A stretch of DNA of 64,000 nucleotides from Vreelandella titanicae BH1 (GCF_000336575.1 NZ_AOPO01000006.1:219532-283531); one strand, 5' to 3'; positions 32,643 to 41,139 are shown, counted from the first letter of the stretch. Notes: a model not told the origin generated them from the sequence alone. Made by a program: numbers and translations.

Positions 32643-33401
32643 TCAACTGTCTTTGACGAAAAGATAACCTTTGCTGCGCACGGTTTTGATCCGGTGAGGC
32701 TGATTCGGATCATCGCCAATTTTGGGTCGAATGCGCGATACGCGTACATCAATCGAGCGGTCTTGGCCGTCGTACTTAATGCCCCGTAAGTCGCTGAATA
32801 TCTCTTCGCGGGTGAGTACTCGGCCAGCGTTACGGCCCAGTAACCAAAGTAGGTCAAACTCAGCGCTGGTTAAGTCAATTCGCTCGCCTGAAAGCCAGGC
32901 TTCACGAGTGGCGTTATCGATCTCCAGGTTTTCAAAACGCAGCCGCATTTCGCCGTCTGGTGCCGGCCCGTCGGCACGGCGCAGCAGCGCGCGCATACGC
33001 GCCAATAGCACCCTCGGTTGAACCGGCTTCGGCACGTAGTCGTCGGCGCCCATTTCGAGCCCCAAGACCTGATCAAGATCATCGGTGCGAGCGGTCAGCA
33101 TCATGATCGGGCCGGCAAAATTGGGTCTAACACGACGACAAATCGCCAGGCCGTCCTCCCCCGGCAGCATTAAGTCTAAAATCACCAGATCGGGCTGTAG
33201 GGTTAAAATACGGTCGACCCCTTTCGCACCGTCAGCTTCCAGCGTTACTTGGAAGCCGTTCGCTTCCAAGTAATCACGGGTCAGCTCGGCTAAACGCTGG
33301 TCATCCTCAATGATCAGGACATGATCTTGATCAGGATAGTCAGGCATTACAGACTCTTGCGACTCAAGCGCCTGAAATTGCTGTTCCAAATGATCTACCA
33401 T
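32643..33401 (-). CDS. OmpR-family response regulator (RstA-like)
   Basis: Two-component transcription regulator of 252 residues. The receiver domain has the acidic pocket (IIEDD), the phospho-acceptor Asp76 in DLVILDLMLPGEDG, Thr in MLTART and Lys in YVPKP. The C-terminal winged helix is of OmpR type, ending with the recognition segment SIDVRVSRIRPKIGDD and GYLFV hairpin. The start is uncertain. The ATG at 33401 abuts the AAAGAGG motif, and an internal ATG at 33347 (MPDYPDQDHVLIIEDD) gives a shorter N terminus typical of the family. It precedes the kinase gene by about 20 bp in one operon. Confidence 0.92.
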   Translation of the reverse strand: MVDHLEQQFQALESQESVMPDYPDQDHVLIIEDDQRLAELTRDYLEANGFQVTLEADGAKGVDRILTLQPDLVILDLMLPGEDGLAICRRVRPNFAGPIMMLTARTDDLDQVLGLEMGADDYVPKPVQPRVLLARMRALLRRADGPAPDGEMRLRFENLEIDNATREAWLSGERIDLTSAEFDLLWLLGRNAGRVLTREEIFSDLRGIKYDGQDRSIDVRVSRIRPKIGDDPNQPHRIKTVRSKGYLFVKDS

Positions 33402-33631
33402 CCTCTTTATGCACTCCGCTTAGGCTGTTTATTTTTTCACCCGCTCACCCAATACCAACGCAGGCGCCCTATGATTGGCACTCAGGATAACTCAAAACTA
33501 TCAAAACACCCGCTTCTGTCGTTACAATCATGCGCATTGATCGGTAGACAAGGCCCGATACTTGATTCTCGCACCTGCGGAAGCTACTGTTAAGGCGCGA
33601 ACTGTCGACAATTTGACAGGAGGAACCTGCC

Positions 33632-33772
33632 ATGGGAAGTAGCAAAACGAAAAGTGTCATTAAGCGTGTTTACGTTCCAGCCCAAGTGCGCGACCTGCCC
33701 AATGGGGAGAAGTTAAAAATCCCAGGGCATTACAAGGCGCCGCCAGGGGAAGAAAACGACACCATTGAGTAA
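33632..33772 (+). CDS. Small conserved-looking basic protein, 46 residues, function unknown
   Basis: A 47-codon frame beginning MGSSKTKSVIKRVYVPAQ and ending with an acidic ENDTIE tail, with an excellent ACAGGAGG ribosome site eight bases before the ATG and a strong terminator about 40 bp after the stop. The N-terminal half is basic and the middle contains LPNGEKLKIPGHYKAPP. No signal peptide or membrane helix is seen. No function can be assigned. The complete expression context (ribosome site, stop, terminator) is the evidence that it is a gene. Confidence 0.7.
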   Translation: MGSSKTKSVIKRVYVPAQVRDLPNGEKLKIPGHYKAPPGEENDTIE

Positions 33773-33808
33773 TGTTTGGTTAAGTATATCTATTGCTAAA
33801 GCATACTT

Positions 33809-33842
33809 AAAAAGGCAGACCACCAGTGGCCTGCCTTTTTTT
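33809..33842 (+). terminator. Intrinsic terminator after the 46-residue protein gene
   Basis: An AAAAAGGCAG arm pairs with CTGCCTTTTTT, with a small CCAC/GTGG inner stem, and ends in a T run on the forward strand. The A run at the left makes it usable from the reverse strand too. An 8-bp inverted repeat (TTAAGTAT/ATACTTAA) at 33780-33810 partly overlaps its left arm. Confidence 0.8.
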
Positions 33843-33934
33843 ACTTAGCTACTTTTTTACAACTACTTTTTTCGACTACACATTTTGACGCAATTGCACG
33901 AGGCGGGCTTTTCAACAGCTTTGCTTTTCAGCGG

Positions 33935-34114
33935 CTACCCTTTGGGCCCAAACAGAAACCATGCAATTAAGCCGACTAACGGGAAAAACAGCAGCACCAG
34001 GATCCATATCAGCTTAGCAAGACCACCCGCGCCGCTTTTGGCTACTTTCACAATGGCCCAGATCACAATGATGAGCCAAATTAGCCCTAATAAACCACCT
34101 ACTTCAATGCCCAT
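33935..34114 (-). CDS. Small membrane protein with phospholipase D N-terminal (PLDc_N) motif
   Basis: A 59-residue, very hydrophobic protein with two predicted transmembrane helices: GLLGLIWLIIVIWAIVKV, then IWILVLLFFPLVGLIAWFLF. It ends in FGPKG. The WILVLLFFPLVGLIAW plus FGPKG pattern is the PLDc_N family signature, which also anchors cardiolipin synthases, but no catalytic domain is attached here. AAGGAG lies upstream of the ATG. Its role is unknown; small envelope proteins of this kind are often stress-induced. Confidence 0.75.
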   Translation of the reverse strand: MGIEVGGLLGLIWLIIVIWAIVKVAKSGAGGLAKLIWILVLLFFPLVGLIAWFLFGPKG

Positions 34115-34186
34115 AGCAACTCCTTAGCATGTTGGCACTCGTATTAATTTAGACAATCATATCAGTGGCACATTCACAAGCCGAAC

Positions 34187-34714
34187 TCACTGCTCGGGAA
34201 GGCTCAACACCATCTCACCCGACTGTATTTCAATCGACAATAAATTTAAAAAGCTCATGCCGAGTAGAACGGTGTCACGCTCCATGCCGGGGCTGATAGA
34301 CCCCTGCACATTCTGCACTTTTAGACCGCCCAGAGAAACCTCATCGAGTTCGGTTAAAGTACCTTCAACTCGACCATTGGCGGTATTGAACCAAGCGCGG
34401 CGTCCCGGTTTTAGGCCTAACTCGCTAGCCAAATCGACCGGTATGGCGACATAGGTGGCGCCAGTATCGAGCAAAAAGGTCACCGGCGTGCCGTTGATGC
34501 GTCCCGGCGCTTCAAAGTGCCCTGCCCGGTTACGTTTTAAGGTAACCGGCTCACCTGCAGGTAGCGTATGCACAATATTCGCGTTCGGGCGCATCATCTC
34601 TTCGAGACCACCGTGAATCCACCAAGTGCCCACCGCCATTAACAGCACCCAAAACAGCAGCATCATAACGATACCACCGCGTTGCGCTGTTTGACCTGCC
34701 AGGTGCGTTGCCAT
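34187..34714 (-). CDS. Retropepsin-like aspartic protease (clan AA), membrane-anchored
   Basis: A 175-residue protein with one N-terminal transmembrane helix (about residues 15-35, MMLLFWVLLMAVGTWWI) and a periplasmic retropepsin-like domain. The catalytic aspartate lies in FLLDTGATYVAIP, followed by the Asp/Gly-rich LGMSFLN motif near the end. It resembles the TIGR02281-type bacterial aspartyl proteases, which act as single-domain dimers. The ATG at 34714 follows GAGGTGGAGC; a GTG at 34726 is an alternative. The start region lies at the end of the upstream MFS gene, so the two are probably cotranscribed and coupled. Confidence 0.85.
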   Translation of the reverse strand: MATHLAGQTAQRGGIVMMLLFWVLLMAVGTWWIHGGLEEMMRPNANIVHTLPAGEPVTLKRNRAGHFEAPGRINGTPVTFLLDTGATYVAIPVDLASELGLKPGRRAWFNTANGRVEGTLTELDEVSLGGLKVQNVQGSISPGMERDTVLLGMSFLNLLSIEIQSGEMVLSLPEQ

Positions 34715-34722
34715 GCTCCACC

Positions 34723-36114
34723 TCACTGAGGTAAGGATGCCTCGTTAGCGTTATTAGTGTTGCTATAGCTGTTGGCTTCCCAGGCGAGCGCCGCCTCCCG
34801 ACCACGGCGCTCGTTGACCCTGGCGCAAATCAGCATCGCGATAACGAACAGGGCAACACATAATAGAATAGACGCTTGCAAACCAACCAGCGTCTGCAAC
34901 ACCCCCAGCATGACGATCCCCAACACCCCTGCCAACTTATTCGCCAGCCCCCAGAAGCCGAAGAACTCGGCTGATTTCTCCAAGGGTGAAAATAGCCCCA
35001 CCAGTGCCCTGCTGGCAGATTGGCTGGAACCCAGGCTAAGCCCCGCCAGGCAGCCGACTATCAAAAATACGTACTGTGCCTGCCACTGCAGGTCAAACTG
35101 CCCGTTTACCCACTGCGTCATCTCCGGCGTTGCCCAGATAGCAATAATCGCCAGCACCCATAGCGCCAGGGTCATTTGGTACGTTCGCTTGGCACCTAGC
35201 TGATCCTGTATCCAGCCAAACCCCAGAGCCCCCGCTGCAGCGGTCACTTGGACAATAATAAACATGATATTGCGTACGCTTTCATCCCAACCGATCACTT
35301 GAGCACCATAAATAAAGGCGAACGCGATGATGATGTAGACGCCAGCCATCGAGAACAGCAGTGAAATCAAAAACACCGTCAGATCTTTAAAATAGCGCAG
35401 CTCGTGAAGGGTGGTGGTGACGCGGTTCAGGGCAATATGCCGATAAGAGACGCCACGGGGCTGAGGGGTGCCACGCTCTTTTAGCCATAAAAACGTAGGA
35501 ATAGCGGTAATCAGAAAAAAGCCGGCCGCAAAGGGCCCCACCCAGCGTATGCGCTCAAAGTTTTCCGCGCTGGCCTCGCCTAGCACCACCAGGGTAAAAC
35601 CTGCCGCAAACAGTCCACCGATGTAGCCGAGCGCCCAGCCAAAGCCAGAAATTTTGCCCAGCGACTGCGGCGGCCCAAGTTCAGGTAAAAATGCAGCAAT
35701 AAACGACTCCCCCATGGAGTACGCGTAGTTAGACAGCACGATCAATAACAAACCGATAACGACATAGCCCGGCTCAACGAAGTAGAGCATGCCCGTAGTG
35801 ACCACGGTGGCGAGATAACTAATCAGCAGAAAGCGTTTTTTCTCCGCCCGGTAATCCATCACCGCTCCGCACAACGGCGCGGTAATCACCACCATTAGAT
35901 AACTAATCGCCAGGGCCAGGCTCCACAAAAAGTTGGCCAACCGGAAATTATCGCCCCGATCCCCCACAATGAGTGTGGTGAAAAGCTCGCCAAATACCAC
36001 GGTAATAATCAAAAGCGTGTAGGCCTGGTTGGCAAAATCAAACATCGCCCAGCCGAAAATTTCTCGACGCGATGCGTAGCCATCCGTCGCCTTAGCAGTG
36101 TTAGCAGGCAGCAT
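34723..36114 (-). CDS. UMF1-type MFS transporter (Atg22-like)
   Basis: A 463-residue polytopic protein with about 12 transmembrane helices. The N-terminal EIFGWAMFDFANQAYTLLI segment and the SMGESFIAAFLPELG loop are typical of the UMF1 family, related to vacuolar amino-acid effluxer Atg22. The substrate in bacteria is not known. Its stop overlaps the reading frame that starts the retropepsin gene. It is divergent from the solute-binding protein cassette. Confidence 0.87.
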   Translation of the reverse strand: MLPANTAKATDGYASRREIFGWAMFDFANQAYTLLIITVVFGELFTTLIVGDRGDNFRLANFLWSLALAISYLMVVITAPLCGAVMDYRAEKKRFLLISYLATVVTTGMLYFVEPGYVVIGLLLIVLSNYAYSMGESFIAAFLPELGPPQSLGKISGFGWALGYIGGLFAAGFTLVVLGEASAENFERIRWVGPFAAGFFLITAIPTFLWLKERGTPQPRGVSYRHIALNRVTTTLHELRYFKDLTVFLISLLFSMAGVYIIIAFAFIYGAQVIGWDESVRNIMFIIVQVTAAAGALGFGWIQDQLGAKRTYQMTLALWVLAIIAIWATPEMTQWVNGQFDLQWQAQYVFLIVGCLAGLSLGSSQSASRALVGLFSPLEKSAEFFGFWGLANKLAGVLGIVMLGVLQTLVGLQASILLCVALFVIAMLICARVNERRGREAALAWEANSYSNTNNANEASLPQ

Positions 36115-36257
36115 TAGTTTTCTCTCACAGGGGAAGCCGTAAGGCTAGCAGATAGAACCGCCAAGGCGCCACGGCTTGCGTTGGCAGATTAGAGATGACA
36201 GCCGACCAGCGTTGCTCTAAGTTTGATTGATTGATCAGTAATACGGATAGAACTGCG

Positions 36258-37040
36258 ATGGGATTAGCCCAGCCATCTCTACGGCCAGTGTACCGACAAC
36301 CCTTAACCAGGTTGATGGCCACGCTATGCCTCTGGCTGGCAATCGTCGCAAGCGGACAGGCTGATGAGCCCGACACCTTGGCGGCATTAACCTTTATTAC
36401 TGAAGAGTACCCGCCCTATAACTATATCGATAATCAGCAATTAACCGGGATATCGATTGATTTGTTGGAGGCTATTTTTGCAGCGACAGAAACACCATTA
36501 AGCCGTAATGACGTCCGTCACTACCCTTGGATTCGCGGCTATGAGCTGGCGCGCAGCCAACCTAATACGGTGCTATTTTCCACTACGCGTACGCCCTCAA
36601 GAGAGGTCAATTTCCACTGGGTGGGGCCGATTGCTCAAGACCGGGTCGTACTGCTAGCCCACCGCGACGCACCGATTGTGGTTGATTCTTTGGCTCAAGC
36701 GATTGATCGCGGCCTGACCGTAGCGGTCATTCGGGAAGATATCGGTGCCCAGGCACTGTTGGAAGCTGGCTATCCTGAGCACTTACTCGTATCCGCTATT
36801 GATAACCGAAGCGCACTCAATATGCTAACCCGCGGGCGAGTTGACCTATGGGCTTACAGTCAGAATGTGGCTGGCTGGATAGCGGAGTCAGAAGGTTATC
36901 CTAAAGATATTTTAACCCCCACACACACCCTCAGCGAATCTTCGCTATACTTTGCCATCAACAAAGCCACGGATCCACGTCTGGTAGCGCTGATGCAGCA
37001 GGCCTTAAACAGGGTGCAAGCGGGACGAGTCGAGAGGTAG
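36258..37040 (+). CDS. Periplasmic solute-binding protein, family 3 type, first of a pair
   Basis: A 260-residue secreted protein with a signal peptide (hydrophobic LMATLCLWLAIVASGQA, cleavage likely near QA-DEP) and a type 3 solute-binding fold: TFITEEYPPYNYIDN at the start and a central FSTTRTPSREVNFHWVGPI segment. No ABC permease or ATPase is nearby. Instead it is followed by a related binding protein and a diguanylate cyclase, which suggests a sensory role. The start is uncertain: the chosen ATG has a weak GGAT site; a TTG at 36231 and an ATG at 36315 also fit the frame. Confidence 0.85.
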   Translation: MGLAQPSLRPVYRQPLTRLMATLCLWLAIVASGQADEPDTLAALTFITEEYPPYNYIDNQQLTGISIDLLEAIFAATETPLSRNDVRHYPWIRGYELARSQPNTVLFSTTRTPSREVNFHWVGPIAQDRVVLLAHRDAPIVVDSLAQAIDRGLTVAVIREDIGAQALLEAGYPEHLLVSAIDNRSALNMLTRGRVDLWAYSQNVAGWIAESEGYPKDILTPTHTLSESSLYFAINKATDPRLVALMQQALNRVQAGRVER

Positions 37041-37046
37041 TTGACG

Positions 37047-37760
37047 ATGGCTAACGACCTAACTCGCCGATGGCGATACCGCATGGGCGTTGCCCTGATC
37101 ACCGTTATCGGTAGCTGCAGTCTGCCACTTCATGCGATGCCGCTGACGATCAATACCGAAGAGTATCCACCGTTCAATTATTCGGACGACCAAGGGCAAA
37201 TAATCGGTAGTGCGACGCGACTGCTACGTGATGCGCTTCGCCAAGCTGACATAGAGGCTAATTTTCGGCTGCTGCCTTGGGCACGCGCTTACACCGAAGC
37301 ACGCTTAAGGGAGAACCATTGCGTCTACTCCACCACCCGCACCCTTGAGCGTGAAGCGCTGTTTCACTGGGTGGGGCCACTGGTCGACAATGAATGGGCA
37401 GCGTTCAGTTTAGCCGAGCGTGGGCTCAATGTTGATTCACTTTCCGGGCTGAACGCTTGGCGAGTGGGCAGTTTTAGGGAAGATGCCATAGGCGATTACG
37501 TCGCTGATAGCGGCATTAATGTGCTACTTGCTCCTTCGGAGCGAGAAAATATCGCACGTTTAAAGGCGGGGCTACTAGATGTGATTGTGACAGGCAAAGC
37601 AACCGGTGAATTTATGGCACATGAACAGGACATCGCGCTAGCGCATTTATTTACTTTTTATCGCGCACCGCTTTATCTCGCCTGCCACCTCAACGTTTCG
37701 AAAGCACTGCTGGAGCGACTGCAAGCCCAGCTGGATGCCCTGCAGGGGGAGAGCCAGTGA
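37047..37760 (+). CDS. Periplasmic solute-binding protein, family 3 type, second of a pair
   Basis: A 237-residue paralogue of the preceding gene, with a signal peptide (VALITVIGSCSLPLHA) and the same landmarks: INTEEYPPFNYSDDQG, LPWARAYTEAR and YSTTRTLEREALFHWVGPL. The start lies 6 bp after the previous stop, with GAGAGG at suitable spacing. The 3' end overlaps the GTG start of the diguanylate cyclase gene by 4 bp, showing tight coupling. Family 3 proteins usually bind amino acids or polar organic solutes; the ligand here is unknown. Confidence 0.85.
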   Translation: MANDLTRRWRYRMGVALITVIGSCSLPLHAMPLTINTEEYPPFNYSDDQGQIIGSATRLLRDALRQADIEANFRLLPWARAYTEARLRENHCVYSTTRTLEREALFHWVGPLVDNEWAAFSLAERGLNVDSLSGLNAWRVGSFREDAIGDYVADSGINVLLAPSERENIARLKAGLLDVIVTGKATGEFMAHEQDIALAHLFTFYRAPLYLACHLNVSKALLERLQAQLDALQGESQ

Positions 37761-39049
37761 TAAGTCCCCGCCCTCGCTTTCCTATGTTGACCACTGGCGT
37801 CGCGCCTAAAAAAGGCAGCCTGACCACTAAGCAAGCGCTACTCACCCTGCTCATTGCTATGCTGATTAGTGGTGTAGCAGGAAGTATTGAACTTCTCAGC
37901 CACGCTACCAATATGCGCCAGGAAACCGAGCAACGCATTACTCAACAGTTGGCGGTCGTTAACGGCGCCGCAGCAGAGGCCGCTTTCCAGCTTAACCCCG
38001 ACCTCGCCCACCAAATCGCCTATGGGCTATTTAATGCTGACGAGGTCGCATGGGTGTCGATTCGTGACGATTTTGGGCGCGCTCTGGCTGAATTTGAGAG
38101 GCCAAAACAGGCTGATTCGACTTGGCTCAGCCAATATTTATTTGGCGATATACTGCACCACCAAACCGACCTCGCCTACTACATGGGCAGCGACATGCCG
38201 GAAGCTGTCGTCGGCGAGATTGAGCTGATGCTGGCAGAAGGCTACTTAACCCAGCAGTTCCTCGCGCGTATTTACACGGTGGTCGGGGTGAGTATTTTAG
38301 AGGCGTTTATTTTAAGCCTAGTGGTGATCGCTTTTTTTCATCTATTTATTACTCGCCCATTGCTCAAGGTACACGCAGCTATTGCCCAAACCGATCCCAA
38401 TCGTCCCGGCCAGTGGCCCAAGCCAATGTTGCGAGGACATCAGCATGATGAGTTAGGGCATCTGGTGGATAGTTTGGATCATTTGTTAAACGCGTTTCAG
38501 CAAGGCTTGGAGCAGCGCGACCAGCTCCATCATCTCTCTAATATGGATGGCTTGACGGGCGTGGCGAACCGACGCCACTTCGATGAGTTTTATCAACAAC
38601 ACTGGCGCTTGGCGCAGCAAACCCAGCAGCCGCTATCGGTGATTTTTATCGATATCGATAACTTTAAGGAGTTTAACGATCATTATGGGCACGCCATGGG
38701 CGACGACACCCTGCGCGCCGTAGCAAAAGCGCTCAATCAGTGCATTGCCCCCGCCAGGGATTTACTCGCCCGCTACGGCGGCGAAGAATTTGTCTGTGTA
38801 CTGCCAGGTCAGGATCATGACGACGCTGTGGGCGTTGCCAACTGCTTGCGCGAAGCAGTGCTGTCACTGGCCATTCCTCATGCTTTTTCAAGCACCCATT
38901 CAGAGCTTACCGTTAGCATGGGTGTTGCCAGCATGTCGCCCGGCTTATCAATTAGTGCTGAAGCGCTGATTGAGCGTGCCGACCAGCACCTTTACCACGC
39001 CAAACGACTGGGTCGAAACCGGGTCGAAACACGCAAACGCCCGGCATAA
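37757..39049 (+). CDS. Membrane-bound diguanylate cyclase (GGDEF) coupled to two binding proteins
   Basis: A 430-residue inner-membrane enzyme predicted to make cyclic di-GMP. It has a transmembrane helix near residues 24-45 (LLTLLIAMLISGVAGSI), a periplasmic domain of about 125 residues, a second helix (VGVSILEAFILSLVVIAFF), a short HAMP-like linker and a C-terminal GGDEF domain (about 255-425). The active loop is intact as RYGGEEF, with the DGLTGVANRRHFD start and FIDIDNFKEFND metal motif. The usual RxxD inhibitory site is replaced by PARD. The GTG start overlaps the upstream stop and follows GGGGGAG. Confidence 0.92.
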   Translation: MISPRPRFPMLTTGVAPKKGSLTTKQALLTLLIAMLISGVAGSIELLSHATNMRQETEQRITQQLAVVNGAAAEAAFQLNPDLAHQIAYGLFNADEVAWVSIRDDFGRALAEFERPKQADSTWLSQYLFGDILHHQTDLAYYMGSDMPEAVVGEIELMLAEGYLTQQFLARIYTVVGVSILEAFILSLVVIAFFHLFITRPLLKVHAAIAQTDPNRPGQWPKPMLRGHQHDELGHLVDSLDHLLNAFQQGLEQRDQLHHLSNMDGLTGVANRRHFDEFYQQHWRLAQQTQQPLSVIFIDIDNFKEFNDHYGHAMGDDTLRAVAKALNQCIAPARDLLARYGGEEFVCVLPGQDHDDAVGVANCLREAVLSLAIPHAFSSTHSELTVSMGVASMSPGLSISAEALIERADQHLYHAKRLGRNRVETRKRPA

Positions 39050-39060
39050 AGCCGGGCGTT
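39036..39060. terminator. Terminator at the end of the diguanylate cyclase gene
   Basis: A perfect 10-bp stem (AACGCCCGGC / GCCGGGCGTT) with loop ATAAA overlaps the stop codon of the cyclase gene. It probably acts for the convergent small gene too. Confidence 0.6.
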
Positions 39061-39089
39061 AAGCACACATATTGCACAGAGCTGGTACT

Positions 39090-39290
39090 TTAAAGCAGCC
39101 AGTGAGCGGCCACAGCAGCCAGACCAATGATCATCGCCGTTAGCACCGCTACTGTGACTACCCTATCTAGCCAGCGATCGAAAGCAACTCCTTTAGCCTG
39201 CCGTCGTGTCGCTCCATGGCGCCCTTGCCGCGCCATCAGCATTTTCGCTTCATGTGTCGCTGCTCCCCAACTACCTTGCCCCGCAATCAA
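39090..39290 (-). CDS. Possible small membrane protein downstream of the BCCT transporter
   Basis: A frame of 66 codons from a TTG at 39290, or 50 codons from an ATG at 39242, with a basic N-terminal half and one C-terminal transmembrane helix (VVTVAVLTAMIIGLAAVAAHW). It begins 37 bp after the BCCT stop on the same strand and ends before a terminator, so it could be a transporter-associated small protein. The ribosome site is weak and the sequence is not recognised. The call is tentative. Confidence 0.4.
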   Translation of the reverse strand: MIAGQGSWGAATHEAKMLMARQGRHGATRRQAKGVAFDRWLDRVVTVAVLTAMIIGLAAVAAHWLL

Positions 39291-39327
39291 AGGCTTGGTT
39301 ACTTTTTATTAGTGCTGATGACTGATG

Positions 39328-40953
39328 CTAACTATTAATGCGCCGATTGACCACACTCGGTGCACGGCGCAAGCGCTCTTCTTCACCTAACAGCTCGGCT
39401 TCAAAGGCGTCCGCACCCACCGGCGTTTCGCCATGGCGGCGATAAAGCTGCGTTAGCATCGCCTTGCGGTCGGCGCGTAGTTCCTGAACTAATACGAACA
39501 CCATCATATACAAGATAAAGGTGAACGGCAGTGCCGACAGCACCGAAGCCGATTGCAGCCCCGTTAAGCCACCTGAGGCAATTAACGTCAGGCAAATAGC
39601 GGCGATCAGCACACCCCAAATGACGCGCTTATAGAGCGGCGGATTGATCGAACCATTATCGGTCATTTGCGCCACGATATACGAGGCCGAGTCAGCGGAG
39701 GTGACCAGGAAAATAAAGATCAGCAGCATCGCAACGACCGACAGCACGCCGGTAAAGGGCATCAACTCAAACATCTCGAACAGTGCGACGGTTATATTAT
39801 CCTGGGTTGCGGCAGCAAGACCGATATCGGTACCGTTCAACTCCATGTGAAGCGCCGCGCCACCGAATACGCCAATCCATAAACAGGCCAGCAGCGGCGG
39901 TACGAACAGCACCCCAAACACATACTCTTTGATGGTACGCCCCCGTGATACCCGGGCAATAAAGGTACCTACAAACGGCGACCAGGCAATCACCCAGGCC
40001 CAGTAGAAAATCGTCCAGTTGCTTGCCCACTCATTATCACCATAGGGAGAAATGCGCAGGCTCATGCCGATAAAGTTCTGCAGATAGTCACCAATCCCCA
40101 CCGTGATGGTCTCTAATATCGCCACGGTTGGGCCAGTGAACAGCACATACAGCATCAACCCGATGCATAAAATCATATTAAGGTTAGAGAGGCGTTTAAT
40201 GCCTTTATCCAAACCCGACCAGGTGGAAGCCATATAGGCGCAGAACATCACGAAAAGAATCACAAACTGCCAGAAACCGTTCTCCGGCAGGCCAAACACA
40301 GCGTTTAAACCGCCATTCATCTGCAGCACACCTAACCCTAACGAGGTAGCCACACCCATTACGGTGGCGACCACGGCAAATACATCCAGCCAGGAAGCGT
40401 AAGGACGAATTTTAGGATTCTTAGCCGTTATCGATGACAGTACGGACGACACCAGTCCTGCCTGCCCTTTGCGGAACTGAAAATAGGCAATGATCAAACC
40501 GACAATCGAGAAAGCTGCCCACTGGTGTATCCCCCAGTTAAAGTAGCTGTATTGAATAGCGTAGCGGGCGGCCGCTTCGGTTTCGGCGGTTCTGTCGCCA
40601 TAGGGCGGCTCAATGAAGTGAAACATGGGTTCCGCCATGCCATAGAAGACCAGTCCGACACCAAAGCCTGCGGCCAGCAGCATGCTGATCCACGAAAAGA
40701 ATGTATAGTTGGGTCGACTGTCCTGGGGGCCTAAGCGCACCTTGCCATACTTGCTTAGCGCCAGACCAAACAGAAAAATGACAAAACCAAAAACCGAAAA
40801 TAGATAAAACCACCCGAATAGCCCGGTAACAGTAGTCAGTGCGCCCTCTGCAACGTTGGCAAATCCTTCAGGAAATGACGCCCCAACAACTACCAAGCCA
40901 AAAATAATCACCACCGATGCGATGAATACCGACTTGCCTCCATGATTAGCCAT
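39328..40953 (-). CDS. BCCT-family betaine/carnitine/choline transporter
   Basis: A secondary transporter of 541 residues with about 12 transmembrane helices. Family landmarks are GFGVGLVFYGMAEPMFHF in the third helix region, the aromatic box helix with WTIFYWAWVIAWSPFVGTF (quoted in part), and ARVSRGRTIKEYVFGVLFVP. BCCT proteins import glycine betaine, choline, carnitine or related zwitterions, mostly with sodium, for osmoprotection or nutrition. The specific substrate cannot be read from the sequence. The C terminus is charged and about 55 residues long, a region that often senses osmotic stress in this family. Confidence 0.92.
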   Translation of the reverse strand: MANHGGKSVFIASVVIIFGLVVVGASFPEGFANVAEGALTTVTGLFGWFYLFSVFGFVIFLFGLALSKYGKVRLGPQDSRPNYTFFSWISMLLAAGFGVGLVFYGMAEPMFHFIEPPYGDRTAETEAAARYAIQYSYFNWGIHQWAAFSIVGLIIAYFQFRKGQAGLVSSVLSSITAKNPKIRPYASWLDVFAVVATVMGVATSLGLGVLQMNGGLNAVFGLPENGFWQFVILFVMFCAYMASTWSGLDKGIKRLSNLNMILCIGLMLYVLFTGPTVAILETITVGIGDYLQNFIGMSLRISPYGDNEWASNWTIFYWAWVIAWSPFVGTFIARVSRGRTIKEYVFGVLFVPPLLACLWIGVFGGAALHMELNGTDIGLAAATQDNITVALFEMFELMPFTGVLSVVAMLLIFIFLVTSADSASYIVAQMTDNGSINPPLYKRVIWGVLIAAICLTLIASGGLTGLQSASVLSALPFTFILYMMVFVLVQELRADRKAMLTQLYRRHGETPVGADAFEAELLGEEERLRRAPSVVNRRINS

Positions 40954-41009
40954 ATAACCGTCCTGTTAAATGAGCTCTGTTTAGGTAAGCACTGCGTATT
41001 AAGCGCATG

Positions 41010-41036
41010 CTTGTACAACTAAACCTGCCTTGTACA
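41010..41036. promoter_or_regulatory. Repeated CTTGTACA motif upstream of the BCCT gene
   Basis: CTTGTACA occurs at 41010 and 41029, 19 bp apart, each containing a palindromic TTGTACAA-like core. The spacing of nearly two helical turns suggests a double operator about 60-80 bp upstream of the transporter start. The regulator is unknown. Confidence 0.35.
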
Positions 41037-41139
41037 GCTTAATGGTAACAGTTGAAAAATCTAATCGCACTGTGGCCAAGCAGTGAACTTGCTAGAGCTA
41101 CTGTGTTCCAATGGGTGCGAATAACCGATGGAGGCTCTC

